25,924 nt of DNA from Clostridiales bacterium (GCA_019422005.1 JAHZEF010000019.1:1-25924), one strand, 5' to 3'. Counted from the first letter of the stretch, positions 1 to 8,603 are shown. A program made the numbers and translations. Notes: a model not told the origin generated them from the sequence alone.

Positions 1-1017
1 GGAAATGGCGCAGGTGGAAAAGACGCTGCACCCGAACTGGCAGGCGCAGAACATGGCCAGCAGGAGGCCGTAGCGGCCGGATGTGCCGATCGGCAGCAGG
101 AAGGCGGCGCCGGCCGGAAGCAGGCAGAGCCCGAAAGCTATAAACACCGCGGCCAGGTACCGCAGACGCAGACGATGAGACAGCAGACCCACGCACAGGC
201 TGCCCAGAATGGCCGCCGCACCCATGGCGCTTTCTGCAGCGCCGTAGTGTTCCGCCGAGAGCCCCAGCGCTGTCCGGACCAGATAGGGAAAGCCCACCAC
301 CACGGTCCCCGATACAAACAGACTGACCAGAGCGGCCAGCAGGAGCAGCTTCAGGATGGCAGGCTGCTCCCGGCCCAGGAACCGGATGCTGACGGAAAAG
401 TCCTCCCGGATGATGTCCCGGATGCGCATGCGGCGCTCCGGCTTCTGGTATTCCAGACGGATCAGGCATTCCAGCAGTGCGGTGAGAAGGAAGCAGGCGG
501 CGGTTCCCCAGAGGACGGGCCGGAGCCCGAACGCAGTGTAGGCCAGGCTGCCCAGGAACGGCGTAATCAGAGAGGCGATTGCCGCCACCTGGCTGACTGC
601 TGCGTTGCCTTTCAGGAGCAGATGGCCGGAAAGCATCTGCGGGACGCAGGCCTGGACCGTAGGGGATTCAAAGGCGCCCAGTACGGACAGCATCACCAGC
701 AGTGCGCGAATCACGGCCATGCTGTGCCCATAGGGCAGGATGAGGCCCGCGGTCAGGACTGATATGCCGGAGAGGGCATCCAGCGCCACCATGATGCTGC
801 GCCGGTTGGCCCGGTCTGCCAGAATGCCGCCGAATGGAGAGAGCAGGATGGTGGGCAGCATGGCCGCCGCCAGCATGCCGGCAAATGCGGCGGCCGAGCC
901 GGTCTGTTCCAAAACGTACATGGAAAGGGCAAATTTCAGGGTGTTGTTGCCGATCAGGGAACAGATCTGTCCCAGGATCAGCAGCGTAAAGTTGCGGGTC
1001 CATAAGCGTTGTTTCAT
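1..1017 (-). CDS. MFS transporter, 3' end beyond the left edge (partial)
   Basis: The frame opens at an ATG at 1017 on the minus strand and stays open to base 1, giving 339 codons with no stop, so the C-terminus lies outside the window. The protein starts MKQRLWTRNFTLLILGQ and is a run of hydrophobic helices. A loop with FGGILADRANRR after the second or third helix is the conserved major facilitator signature (G-x-x-x-D-R-x-x-R). It resembles the MFS_3 drug and siderophore exporter group by its short N-terminus and early loop; the substrate cannot be read from sequence. A TetR gene lies immediately upstream on the same strand, separated by a hairpin terminator and a perfect dyad, so it is probably an exporter under local repression. 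The ribosome binding site is an AGGAGG-like stretch just before the start (bases 1020-1026). Confidence 0.88.
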   Translation of the reverse strand, partial: MKQRLWTRNFTLLILGQICSLIGNNTLKFALSMYVLEQTGSAAAFAGMLAAAMLPTILLSPFGGILADRANRRSIMVALDALSGISVLTAGLILPYGHSMAVIRALLVMLSVLGAFESPTVQACVPQMLSGHLLLKGNAAVSQVAAIASLITPFLGSLAYTAFGLRPVLWGTAACFLLTALLECLIRLEYQKPERRMRIRDIIREDFSVSIRFLGREQPAILKLLLLAALVSLFVSGTVVVGFPYLVRTALGLSAEHYGAAESAMGAAAILGSLCVGLLSHRLRLRYLAAVFIAFGLCLLPAGAAFLLPIGTSGRYGLLLAMFCACQFGCSVFSTCAIS

Positions 1018-1079
1018 ACGTTCCTCCTGTGTTCAGCGGTTCCGTTCCGCCGGGACAGCGGAAGGAATGGTGTTATATT

Positions 1080-1102
1080 TACATACCGTCGGATGGTATG
1101 TA
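1080..1102. promoter_or_regulatory. Operator-like dyad in front of the MFS gene
   Basis: Perfect 8-base inverted arms, tacatacc at 1080-1087 and ggtatgta at 1095-1102, separated by seven bases. It sits 63 bases upstream of the MFS start, in a stretch with a possible minus-strand -10 (TATAAC) beside it. The same 8-mer recurs as a single half-site at the start of the tetR transcript (1861-1868). This fits binding by the adjacent TetR protein, which is inference. Confidence 0.6.
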
Positions 1103-1160
1103 TCGCTGCAAAATAATGGGCGGCATTTTGATACCGTCCGAATGAATGTATTGCCGGAAC

Positions 1161-1187
1161 ATAAAATTGCCCCAGGGGCAATTTTAT
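1161..1187 (-). terminator. Hairpin terminator after tetR
   Basis: A perfect inverted repeat with 13-base arms around a single central base (1174). It begins at the tetR stop codon, and the A-rich and T-rich outer arms could serve both strands. Read on the minus strand it ends in ATTTTAT. It separates tetR from the MFS gene, suggesting two transcription units. Confidence 0.65.
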
Positions 1188-1831
1188 GTTTGATCCGGTA
1201 TTTGGTTCAAAAATGTATCAATCAGGGACTCGATGGTGCTGTCGAACAGCGGAACCCCCATTTTCTCCAGCATCTCCCCGATGAAAGAAAATTTCCTCCG
1301 CAGCCCGTCCCGGCCGGCCGGATAGATGGAGGGAAGCAGCCACAGACTGGTCAGCAGCGGCAGCAGCTCCGCCAGTTCGCCGGCATACCGGGTGCGGATG
1401 GAACCGTCCCGGTTTCCCTCCTCAATCAGCTCCAGAAAGTAGGGCGTCAGGATCCGCCGGTTGGAATCAAGCATTTCCACCAGGATCCTCGGGTTTTTGG
1501 TAATGGGGATGGCCTGGATGGTAAGACTGGTTCGGGCAGAATCCGATTGATTCAGGCGGACAACTTCCCGAAGCTTCTGCAGCCCGTTCAGATCGGTGCG
1601 CTCCCGTACGGCCTCAAAGGGATTGGAGCAGAAAAACATCCGGTCGCCGACGGCATCCATGATTTCTTCCTTGGAGCGGAAATGGTGATAGACCGCACCC
1701 TTGGTCAGGCCGCCCAGCTCATCGACGATGTCCTGAATGGTGGTTTGGTCGTACCCTTTCTCCAGGAAGAGGCGCTGGGCGGCGTCCAGGATCCGTTCCA
1801 CCGTGACTTCCGGATATTTGTTTCGCGGCAT
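1184..1831 (-). CDS. TetR/AcrR family transcriptional repressor
   Basis: A 215-residue protein, the usual TetR length. Residues about 9-55 form the TetR DNA-binding domain: VERILDAAQRLFLEKGYDQT, then TIQDIVDELGG, then KGAVYHHFRSKEEI, with the characteristic YHHF recognition-helix end. The remaining 160 residues are helical and variable, as expected of a ligand-binding and dimer domain. The start ATG at 1831 follows a GAGGAGGA ribosome site. The gene has a near-consensus promoter and lies directly upstream of the MFS exporter in the same direction. It most likely represses that exporter and itself, through the shared tacatacc elements. The inducer is unknown. Confidence 0.93.
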   Translation of the reverse strand: MPRNKYPEVTVERILDAAQRLFLEKGYDQTTIQDIVDELGGLTKGAVYHHFRSKEEIMDAVGDRMFFCSNPFEAVRERTDLNGLQKLREVVRLNQSDSARTSLTIQAIPITKNPRILVEMLDSNRRILTPYFLELIEEGNRDGSIRTRYAGELAELLPLLTSLWLLPSIYPAGRDGLRRKFSFIGEMLEKMGVPLFDSTIESLIDTFLNQIPDQT

Positions 1832-1860
1832 CGGCTGTCCTCCTCTCTTAACATTCTTGC

Positions 1861-1901
1861 GGTATGTATGAAAGTATATCCTGTTTTCCCGCTGTTGTCA
1901 A
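1861..1901 (-). promoter_or_regulatory. tetR promoter with operator half-site
   Basis: On the minus strand TTGACA (1901-1896), a 17-base spacer and TATACT (1878-1873) form a strong vegetative promoter. The half-site tacatacc (1868-1861) lies at the expected transcription start, where a bound repressor would block initiation. This arrangement suggests autoregulation. Confidence 0.75.
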
Positions 1902-2212
1902 GCCGGATCCTGCCTGCGCCGGAGAAGGGCGGCGGCCCGACGGCGCAAAGGGCCTTTGGGGAGCAGGCTTGCCTGGAGGCCCGGCCGTAAATGTATGCAG
2001 AACCCGCCCGCAACCCGGTCCGCCCTCTGCCTGCTTTCCCGCTGTACAGCCGGAAATCCGCCTTCCTGGTTTTTCAGCGGCCGCATCTCTTTCCTTTTTG
2101 CCGGTTTTGCGGTAAAATACAGGTACTTGCGCAGAACGGGCAGAATCGCCGGCGCCGGAACCAAACGGCCGGCTTCCGGCGGGTGATGGGAAAGCAGCTG
2201 CAGGAGGTTGTG
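1902..2212. other. Intergenic stretch before the rRNA methyltransferase
   Basis: About 310 bases of GC-rich sequence with frames open on both strands but no recognisable protein or RNA. The only signals seen are a possible plus-strand -10 element TAAAAT at 2113-2118 with a poor -35, and the AGGAGG at 2202-2207. Confidence 0.4.
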
Positions 2213-3562
2213 ATGTTTCCAGCGGAATTTCTGAAAAAAATGTATGATTTGCTCGGGCCGGACGCATATGCCGCGTTTCTGGCCGCAGCGGACCGGCCGC
2301 GCAGCGTGGCGCTGCGGATGAACCGGCTGAAGAGCGAAATGCCGCCCGAGCTCCCCGCGTTTGGGCTGACGCCGGTGCCATGGGCGCGGGACGGCTTCTA
2401 CTATGCGCCGGAGGCCCGGCCGGGGCTGTCTCCCTATCATGAGGCGGGGCTCTATTATCTGCAGGAAGCCAGCGCCATGGCGCCGGCGGAGCTTTTGGAT
2501 GTGCAGCCCGGAATGCGGGTCCTGGATCTGTGCGCCGCGCCGGGAGGGAAATCGGGGCAGCTGGCGTCGGCGCTTCAGGGCAGAGGCCTCCTGGTTTCCA
2601 ATGAAATCAACCCCAGGCGTGCCGCGGTGCTGGGGCGAAACCTGGAGCGGCTCGGCGTGGCCAATGCGCTGGTGCTGTGCGAGCACCCGCAGCGGCTGGA
2701 AGAACGGTTTGCCGGCTTTTTTGACCGGATCCTGGTGGATGCGCCGTGTTCCGGAGAGGGAATGTTCCGCAAAGAGGCGGCGGCCTCTGCGGACTGGAGC
2801 CCGGAGGCTGTCCGGATGTGCGCCCGGCGGCAGCGGGAGATCCTGTCGTCGGCTGCAGCCATGCTCCGGCCGGGTGGCCGGATGGTGTATTCCACCTGTA
2901 CGTTTTCACCGGAGGAAAACGAGGGTGTGATCGACGGATTTCTGAAGACGCACAGCGATTTTGAGGTGGGGCTGGCCGATGCGCCGTGGGCTGCGCCGGG
3001 GCGGCCGGAATGGGTGGAAGCGCCGTCGCCCGGACTGGAGCGCACCGTTCGGCTTTGGCCGCACCGTGTGCGGGGGGAAGGGCACTTTGCGGCGGTGCTG
3101 GAGAAGGAAGGCGCGCCCGGCGGTATCCTGCCGGAGCCTTCGGCGGAACCGGCGGTCCCGGCGCCGCCGGAACTGGAGGCGTTTTGCCGTACGGCGCAGA
3201 CGGCGCTGCCGCCGGGCAGGCTGGTGACGTTCGGGCGGCGGCTGTGGCTGGCCCCGGCAGGGACGCCCGCCTTGTGCGGGCTGCGGGTGCTCCGCCCCGG
3301 GCTGGAACTGGGGCAGGTCCTGAAGGGCCGGTTTGAACCGGCGCATGCCTGGGCGCTGTGGCTGAAATCGTGCGCCAGCACGGCGGATTTCCCGGAGGGC
3401 AGCCGGGAGATCGCCGCCTATCTGGCCGGAGATCCCATTGCCGGGCCGCAGACCGGCTGGACCCTTCTGACCGTGGACGGGCTGAGCCTGGGATGGGTCA
3501 AGGGCAGCGGCGGGGTTTTGAAAAATCATTTGCCGAAGGGCTTGCGCCGGATGGCAAAATGA
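2213..3562 (+). CDS. RsmF/NOP2-Sun family rRNA cytosine-C5 methyltransferase
   Basis: A 449-residue S-adenosylmethionine-dependent methyltransferase that would modify cytosine in ribosomal RNA in the cytoplasm. Visible motifs: SAM-binding DLCAAPGGK at residues 105-113, the PCSGEGMF motif with Cys179, and YSTCTF with the nucleophilic Cys229. These are the paired cysteines typical of this RNA m5C family. About 170 residues follow the catalytic core, matching the extra C-terminal PUA-like region of the RsmF (YebU) branch; the closest named function is 16S methylation, which sequence alone cannot fix. I chose ATG 2213 because AGGAGG lies five bases upstream and the protein then begins like family members; the frame is open further upstream without a ribosome site. 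The gene appears to be transcribed alone, ahead of walR. Confidence 0.92.
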   Translation: MFPAEFLKKMYDLLGPDAYAAFLAAADRPRSVALRMNRLKSEMPPELPAFGLTPVPWARDGFYYAPEARPGLSPYHEAGLYYLQEASAMAPAELLDVQPGMRVLDLCAAPGGKSGQLASALQGRGLLVSNEINPRRAAVLGRNLERLGVANALVLCEHPQRLEERFAGFFDRILVDAPCSGEGMFRKEAAASADWSPEAVRMCARRQREILSSAAAMLRPGGRMVYSTCTFSPEENEGVIDGFLKTHSDFEVGLADAPWAAPGRPEWVEAPSPGLERTVRLWPHRVRGEGHFAAVLEKEGAPGGILPEPSAEPAVPAPPELEAFCRTAQTALPPGRLVTFGRRLWLAPAGTPALCGLRVLRPGLELGQVLKGRFEPAHAWALWLKSCASTADFPEGSREIAAYLAGDPIAGPQTGWTLLTVDGLSLGWVKGSGGVLKNHLPKGLRRMAK

Positions 3563-3580
3563 CCGGAAGTGTGGTATGAT
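3552..3580 (+). promoter_or_regulatory. Probable walR operon promoter, extended -10
   Basis: TGGTATGAT (3572-3580) is an extended -10 element with a near-consensus hexamer. The -35 position (TGGCAA, 3552-3557) is weak, as is allowed for extended -10 promoters. It overlaps the end of the methyltransferase gene and is followed by an about 80-base leader. Confidence 0.5.
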
Positions 3581-3595
3581 AAACCGGTATGGACG

Positions 3596-3619
3596 TCCGC
3601 AGGCCTGCCGGCCTGCGGA
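3596..3619 (+). promoter_or_regulatory. GC-rich hairpin in the walR leader
   Basis: Perfect 10-base arms, tccgcaggcc (3596-3605) and ggcctgcgga (3610-3619), with a tgcc loop. There is no T-run after it, so it is a poor intrinsic terminator. It lies between the probable transcription start and the walR ribosome site, so it may stabilise the message or mark the end of the upstream transcript. Confidence 0.5.
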
Positions 3620-3658
3620 ACGGATCCGCCCGGAAGGTTCGGTTTGGAGGAGGCCGCC

Positions 3659-4354
3659 ATGGCAAATAAGGTCCTGATTGTGGAAGACGAGCGGGCCATC
3701 GTCGAAATTCTGAAGTTTAATCTGGTACGTGAGGGATATGAGACGCTGGAGGCGCTGGACGGCGAAGCCGGCCTGGAGCTGGGGCGCACGGCGGATCCGG
3801 ACTTGATCCTGCTGGATGTGATGCTGCCGAAACTGGGCGGCTTTGAGATCTGCAGGACGCTGCGCGATGAGGGGATTGCGGTTCCCATTATCATGCTTAC
3901 AGCCCGCGAAGAGGAGAACGATAAAATTTTCGGCCTGGAGGCCGGCGCGGACGATTACATTACCAAGCCGTTTTCCATGCGGGAACTGCTGGCGCGGGTA
4001 AAAGCCAATATGCGGCGGCGGGTGCTGGACGGCGGCGACCGTCCCGCAGCGGCCGGAGAGATGAGCGCCGGCGCGCTGGCGCTGGATCCGGATCATTATG
4101 CGGCCAGCAAAAACGGCTTGCCCGTTGAACTGACGCAGAAGGAGTTCGACCTGCTGCGCTTCCTGATGCAGACGCCGGACAAGGTGTTCTCCCGGGAAGA
4201 ACTGATGGAAAAGGTCTGGAATTACGGGTATTTCGGCGATATGCGGACGGTGGATGTGACCATCCGGCGCCTGCGGGAGAAGATTGAAGACGATCCCGGC
4301 AAGCCCAGATATATTGTGACAAAGCGCGGCGTCGGGTACTATTTTGCCCGATAG
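3659..4354 (+). CDS. walR: OmpR/PhoB-family response regulator, WalR-like
   Basis: A 231-residue cytoplasmic response regulator. The receiver domain covers residues 1-120, with the acidic pair near E9/D10, phospho-acceptor Asp53 in LLDVMLP, Thr81 and Lys103 in ITKPF. The winged-helix DNA-binding domain covers about 130-230 and contains LTQKEFDLLRFL, the recognition region TVDVTIRRLREKIE and a terminal GVGYYF. ATG 3659 follows GGAGGAGG with five bases of spacing. It heads an operon with a PAS/HAMP sensor kinase and two membrane-anchored accessory proteins of YycH and YycI type; that order is characteristic of WalRK, the essential cell-wall homeostasis system of Firmicutes. PhoP is the main alternative; the yycHI neighbours favour WalR. 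Confidence 0.9.
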   Translation: MANKVLIVEDERAIVEILKFNLVREGYETLEALDGEAGLELGRTADPDLILLDVMLPKLGGFEICRTLRDEGIAVPIIMLTAREEENDKIFGLEAGADDYITKPFSMRELLARVKANMRRRVLDGGDRPAAAGEMSAGALALDPDHYAASKNGLPVELTQKEFDLLRFLMQTPDKVFSREELMEKVWNYGYFGDMRTVDVTIRRLREKIEDDPGKPRYIVTKRGVGYYFAR

Positions 4355-4398
4355 CCGGCGTCAGCGTGCAAACTGCGTGTGGAAAGGGGGGGCTGTCT

Positions 4399-6159
4399 GT
4401 GCGTTCCCTGCGGACAAAGCTGGTGCTGATCATGGTGCTGCTGATTCTGGCGCTGATGACCGTGGTCGGCTCGTTTCTCATCAACGGCGTGGGTAATTTT
4501 TACATCGATCAGTTTTATGAGCAGATGGAGCGGGCCTTTTCCCAGGAATTTATCCGCCAGCTGCAGGAACTGACCGACGACGGGCCGGCCAAAATGAAAG
4601 AGCGGCTGATGGCGCAGTCAGACCTGAGCATCGATATCGCCGGCCGGAATGTGTATATCCTGGATCATACCGGAGCGGTGCTGGACGGCTCCGACCAGGC
4701 GTCGAGCCTGGAAATGACGGCCAACCTTCTGACCGCCCTGAACGGGGAGGTGGGGCAGAACAGTTCCATTACCACCTCCTACATGGATTTGGCCGTACCG
4801 GTGGAGGGGGACGGCGTCCGCTATATCGTCTATGTGCTGGATCAGAAGACCACGGTGAACGCGCTGACGTCCGATGTGCTGACCATTATCCTGCAGGCGC
4901 TGGTGATGGGGCTGGCCATCTGTGTGGTGCTGTCGTTCCTGCTGGCGCAGATTCTGATTACGCCGCTCCAGGCGCTGTCCAAGGGGACGCGCCGCGTGGC
5001 GGCCGGCGATTTTTCCGAGAAGCTGGCGGTGACGAGCCGGGATGAAATCGGCGACCTGACGCAGAACTTCAACTACATGTCCCAGGTCCTGCGGGATACG
5101 CTCAGCGAGGCGGAAAACGAGCGCAACAAGCTTGCCACGCTGTTTCTGCATATGACGGACGGCGTTGTGGCGTTTGATGCGGCCGGCGCGGTCATCCACT
5201 GCAATCCGGCCGCCGTGCAGATGCTGGGGCGCGGCCTGGATGCGGCCAGCCGGTTTGAGGATATCTTTGCCCGGGAGGCGGAGCTGGAGTTTGTGCTGGC
5301 GCTGAAAAGCCCGGAATATGTGGAAGCGGAAAAAACCGCCGGAGACCGCAGCCTGGAGCTGTTTATGGCCCCTTTTTCTGCGGAAGGAACGCCCAGCGGC
5401 GTGATTGTGGTGATTCACGACGTTACGGAGCAGCGTAAAAGCGAGCAGACGCGCCGGGAATTTGTGGCCAATGTGTCCCATGAACTGCGCACGCCGCTGA
5501 CCAATGTCAAATCCTATGCGGAGACCATCGCCTCCGCAGGGGACGAGCTGCCCCGTGCGCTGGAGGAACAGTTCCTGGGCGTGATCATCAATGAAGCGGA
5601 CCGCATGACCCGGATTGTCCAGGACTTGCTGACGCTGAGCAAATTCGACTATGGAAAGATGGAAATGAACATTTCCCGCTTTTCCTTCCGGCGTGCGCTG
5701 CAGGACGTCTATGAAGCCGTTGCCATCGACGCCAGAAACCATGGGCACACGCTGACATTCCAGGCGCCGGAAGGGCTGCCCGAGGTGAACGGGGATCGGG
5801 AACGCATCGAGCAGGTTCTGATGAACGTGATGTCCAATGCCATCAAGTATACGCCGGACGGCGGAACCATTGCCGTCACGGCCGGCGCTGCGGGCGCGCA
5901 TGTTTGGGCGCAGGTGACGGACAACGGCATCGGGATTCCCGAAAAAGACCTGCCCCGGCTGTTTGAACGGTTTTACCGGGTGGATAAAGCCAGATCACGG
6001 GAATCCGGCGGCACAGGCCTGGGCCTGTCCATCGCCCGCGAGATTCTGAACCGGCACAAGGGAGAGATCCGGATTGAATCGGTGTATGGCCAGGGAACGA
6101 CGGTGACGATTCTGCTGCCGACGGCCCATGCGGCGGAAGCGCCGGAAGAGGATCTGTGA
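4399..6159 (+). CDS. walK: Sensor histidine kinase, WalK-like (HAMP-PAS-HisKA-HATPase)
   Basis: A 586-residue membrane kinase that should phosphorylate the upstream regulator. Domains in order: membrane helix at about residues 6-28; extracytoplasmic loop of about 130 residues; second helix at about 161-184; HAMP at 185-235; PAS at about 246-345; HisKA with SHELRTPL and phospho-acceptor His361; HATPase with the N box around Asn480, DNGIGIP at 508 and GTGLGLSIA near 538. This architecture is that of WalK. The start is taken as GTG 4399, six to seven bases after a GGGGGG ribosome site; an in-frame ATG at 4366 lacks one and would leave only 11 bases after walR. It sits 44 bases downstream of walR, surely in the same operon. 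Confidence 0.93.
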   Translation: MRSLRTKLVLIMVLLILALMTVVGSFLINGVGNFYIDQFYEQMERAFSQEFIRQLQELTDDGPAKMKERLMAQSDLSIDIAGRNVYILDHTGAVLDGSDQASSLEMTANLLTALNGEVGQNSSITTSYMDLAVPVEGDGVRYIVYVLDQKTTVNALTSDVLTIILQALVMGLAICVVLSFLLAQILITPLQALSKGTRRVAAGDFSEKLAVTSRDEIGDLTQNFNYMSQVLRDTLSEAENERNKLATLFLHMTDGVVAFDAAGAVIHCNPAAVQMLGRGLDAASRFEDIFAREAELEFVLALKSPEYVEAEKTAGDRSLELFMAPFSAEGTPSGVIVVIHDVTEQRKSEQTRREFVANVSHELRTPLTNVKSYAETIASAGDELPRALEEQFLGVIINEADRMTRIVQDLLTLSKFDYGKMEMNISRFSFRRALQDVYEAVAIDARNHGHTLTFQAPEGLPEVNGDRERIEQVLMNVMSNAIKYTPDGGTIAVTAGAAGAHVWAQVTDNGIGIPEKDLPRLFERFYRVDKARSRESGGTGLGLSIAREILNRHKGEIRIESVYGQGTTVTILLPTAHAAEAPEEDL

Positions 6160-6187
6160 ACACGCTGCGGCGGAAGGAGGCAGAGGG

Positions 6188-7441
6188 GTGAAACGGCGGA
6201 CCGGAGAGGCCTGTAAAACGGCCGCGATTGTGCTGCTGCTGCTGTCGGTTGTGCTGCTGACGCTGACGGCTGCGTATTACAGCGGTTCGATGGATGGAGC
6301 CGTCGGGACCTGGATCGGCGGCGCCTCGTCCCAGCCGCCGAAACTGGCGCAGGAACCGGCCCTGACGGACGCTGCCCAGCCGGTGTGCATTTCCGTGCTG
6401 GGAAGTACGGGGCGCGCCAGCTTCTGGGGCGATTTTACGGTGCTGGACAGCGTCTACGAGGCGCTGGGAAGCCATCTGGCCGCCGCTCTGGACACGGCGT
6501 CTTCGCCGGTTGAGATCACGGCGGCGGCGTTTTACCGGGCGGCGTCCCGGCCCGGCGTCTGCTTCTGGTTCCCGGGCGACCTTGCGCTGGGGGTGCTGGG
6601 GGCCTGGCTGGACGCCACTGCGGAAGTATCGCTGTCGGCGGGGCAATTTTTCCTCGGGATGGAGGATGGCGCCGTCAGCCTTCTGGTACGGGGGGCGGAC
6701 GGCTTCTGGAAGATGGAGACCCAGGCGGATCCGGCTGCGTTTCAGGAGGTGCTGGACGACTATCCGGCCGACGGGACCAGCCTGGCGGGGGAACTGGACA
6801 GGGATCCGTACCGCCATCTGGATCCTATGGCGCTGGTGGACGCCGATGTATGGGACGTGGCGGCCGCGGGAAGCGAAAATCCGTGTGATGAGGCGTTCCT
6901 GACAGAGGCCGCCGCACTGCTGGGCTTTAACCCGTATGGCGATTCCAATTACCGGGATGATCTGGGCAATACGGTCTATACGGAGACGGACTGCTCTCTG
7001 CGGATCGGTGCGGACGGTGTGCTGGCGCTGCAGAATCAGGGGCTGGCCCCCCGCTTTTCTGCGGCCTCTGCGGATTTGGAGGATCAGATTGAATATGTGC
7101 GCAGCCTGACCCAGACGCTGGCCGGCTCCCGGGTGGGAGACGCAAGGCTCCTGTATACCGGATCGGAGCAGCACGGGGCGCTGCGCACCGTACGCTTTGA
7201 ATATTTCCTGTCGGGCCTGCTGGTGGGGCAGCGGTATGAAACGGCGGTCACGGCGCAGTTCAGCGGCGTAGTGCTGTCGGAATTGACCTTCCGTGTCCGT
7301 ACGTATACGCTGCGGGAGACGGAACGCCTGCAGGTGCTCCCGGCGGAGCAGGCGGCGGCGATTCTTCCGCAGGGTGCCGTATTGCAGCTGGCCTATGCGG
7401 ATGCGGGCGAAAGCCGGCTGCAGGCAGGCTGGCTGCCCTGA
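6188..7441 (+). CDS. yycH: YycH-like membrane-anchored regulator of the WalRK system
   Basis: A 417-residue protein with a short basic N-terminus and one membrane helix (about residues 11-30). A large extracytoplasmic domain with few charged repeats and no catalytic motif follows. Position directly after walK, topology and length match YycH, which with YycI binds WalK in the membrane and tunes its activity in Bacillus. Sequence recognition is weaker: phrases such as YTETDCSLRIGADGVLALQNQG resemble the YycH domain. GTG 6188 is preferred because GGAAGGAGG lies seven bases upstream, whereas the in-frame ATG at 6128 would overlap walK by 32 bases. The regulatory role is inferred from family and context. 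Confidence 0.72.
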   Translation: MKRRTGEACKTAAIVLLLLSVVLLTLTAAYYSGSMDGAVGTWIGGASSQPPKLAQEPALTDAAQPVCISVLGSTGRASFWGDFTVLDSVYEALGSHLAAALDTASSPVEITAAAFYRAASRPGVCFWFPGDLALGVLGAWLDATAEVSLSAGQFFLGMEDGAVSLLVRGADGFWKMETQADPAAFQEVLDDYPADGTSLAGELDRDPYRHLDPMALVDADVWDVAAAGSENPCDEAFLTEAAALLGFNPYGDSNYRDDLGNTVYTETDCSLRIGADGVLALQNQGLAPRFSAASADLEDQIEYVRSLTQTLAGSRVGDARLLYTGSEQHGALRTVRFEYFLSGLLVGQRYETAVTAQFSGVVLSELTFRVRTYTLRETERLQVLPAEQAAAILPQGAVLQLAYADAGESRLQAGWLP

Positions 7442-7464
7442 GCTTGTGCGCGCTCCACCCGGCA

Positions 7465-7660
7465 GAGCGGATTGGAAGCGGAGAAGCAGAGGGCAGGCGG
7501 AATTTCCGCCGCTGTGGGAAGCGGAGCAAAGCAGGCTTCCGGAGATGAAAAGAAATCTCTTCCAAACCCAGCGGAGCGGATTGGAAGAGAAGAGGAGAAG
7601 CAAGGGAGCGGGCGGAATTTTCGCCGGCTGGCGGAAATGGAGCAGAGCGGACTTTGCTTC
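7465..7660 (+). repeat. Imperfect direct duplication between yycH and yycI
   Basis: Two diverged copies of an about 80-base purine-rich unit, 7465-7540 and 7574-7660. Both begin with the identical 14-mer gagcggattggaag. Both then share ggagaagca, ggcggaattt and a ggagca/agagcgg segment in the same order, with a six-base insertion in the second copy. The unit lies in the 240-base gap before the yycI start and has no recognised coding role. Confidence 0.6.
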
Positions 7661-7682
7661 GACGAAAAGGGGGTGCGGCACC

Positions 7683-8522
7683 ATGCCGACAGCCAAGCTG
7701 AAAAACATAGTCATATTGATCCTGGCATTGGTGAACGTCCTCCTGCTCTGCCTGGTAATCCCTCTGGGACAGGAACGGCAGCGGCAGCAGGCGGAGGCAG
7801 CTGCGCAGCTGGAGACGCTGTTCGGCCAGTACGGAGTCCGGCTGGATGCGGACGAATTGCCGGACAGCCGGCTGCTGTATACGCTGGAGTTCTCCCCGGA
7901 TGACGACGCTTCGCTGCCGGCCATGCGGGCGCTTCTGGGCGACATGGTGTATATCGAGGAGGACTCGACCCGCTATGTCCGGACTTACCGCTCCGAGCAG
8001 GGAACCTGCCAGATTTCCCGCGGAGGCAGCCTGGAGGCGCGGCTGCAGGGACGGGCTGCAGACACGGATCTGGAACGCGCCGTCTCAGAGGAACTGGAGG
8101 CCATGGGCGTGGCGGTGGCGTCGGTCTCCCTGCCGGACCGCAGCAGTGCCGGCGTGTACACGGTGACGGCCGTTCAGCAGATTTTGGATGTGCCGGTGTT
8201 CTCTTCCGCGCTGAAATTCACGTTTCACAACGGCGTGATGACCAGAGCGGAGGGGACGGTTTATTTCGACGCTGCAAACCTGTTTCGGACGGACGATCTG
8301 CGCTGCATGTCCTGCGCCGATGCGCTGGTCGCCTTTTTGGGAAGCCGGGACAATCTGGGATGGGTCGGCGCCTCCGTTGTGGGGGTGGCGCAGGGCTACC
8401 TTCGGGCGGAAACGGCTTCAGCGGCGGTGGTTCGGCTGGTGCCGGGCTGGCGGATCTCCACGGATACCGGCTCCTTTTGGGTGAACGGGATCAGCGGAGA
8501 GGTTTCCGCATTGGAGACTTGA
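7683..8522 (+). CDS. yycI: YycI-like membrane-anchored regulator of the WalRK system
   Basis: A 279-residue protein with a single N-terminal membrane helix (about residues 7-27), then a short charged segment RQRQQAEAAAQLE and an extracytoplasmic domain. The C-terminal phrase VPGWRISTDTGSFWVNGISG matches the YycI/PepSY-like ending, in which a vPaW motif and a GxxG turn close the domain. With the yycH-like protein before it, this completes the walRKHI order. ATG 7683 is preceded by AAAGGGGG at nine bases. The frame is open for another 390 bases upstream, but that stretch is a low-complexity duplicated region without a good ribosome site. Role inferred from family and position. Confidence 0.72.
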   Translation: MPTAKLKNIVILILALVNVLLLCLVIPLGQERQRQQAEAAAQLETLFGQYGVRLDADELPDSRLLYTLEFSPDDDASLPAMRALLGDMVYIEEDSTRYVRTYRSEQGTCQISRGGSLEARLQGRAADTDLERAVSEELEAMGVAVASVSLPDRSSAGVYTVTAVQQILDVPVFSSALKFTFHNGVMTRAEGTVYFDAANLFRTDDLRCMSCADALVAFLGSRDNLGWVGASVVGVAQGYLRAETASAAVVRLVPGWRISTDTGSFWVNGISGEVSALET

Positions 8523-8574
8523 TGGCCAAATGTGCGGCATTTGTTGCCGTTTGTAGTCGAATTGCAAATCTTCC

Positions 8575-8603
8575 TTTACAATTTATTAACGATATGGTAT
8601 ACT
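8575..8603 (+). promoter_or_regulatory. Strong promoter for murA
   Basis: TTTACA (8575-8580), a 17-base spacer and TATACT (8598-8603), preceded by TG at the extended -10 position (TGGTATACT). It lies 53 bases after the yycI stop, in locally AT-rich DNA, so murA has its own promoter. The predicted leader is about 200 bases. Confidence 0.8.

Noticed and set aside
1848..2686. Minus-strand open frames between tetR and the methyltransferase
   Set aside because: They overlap the start of the methyltransferase, have no ribosome sites and show low-complexity Arg/Pro-rich translations.
5876..7945. Very long minus-strand open frame opposite walK, yycH and yycI
   Set aside because: It is antisense to well-supported proteins, rich in Arg, Pro and Ser as expected of GC-rich shadow frames, and matches no family.
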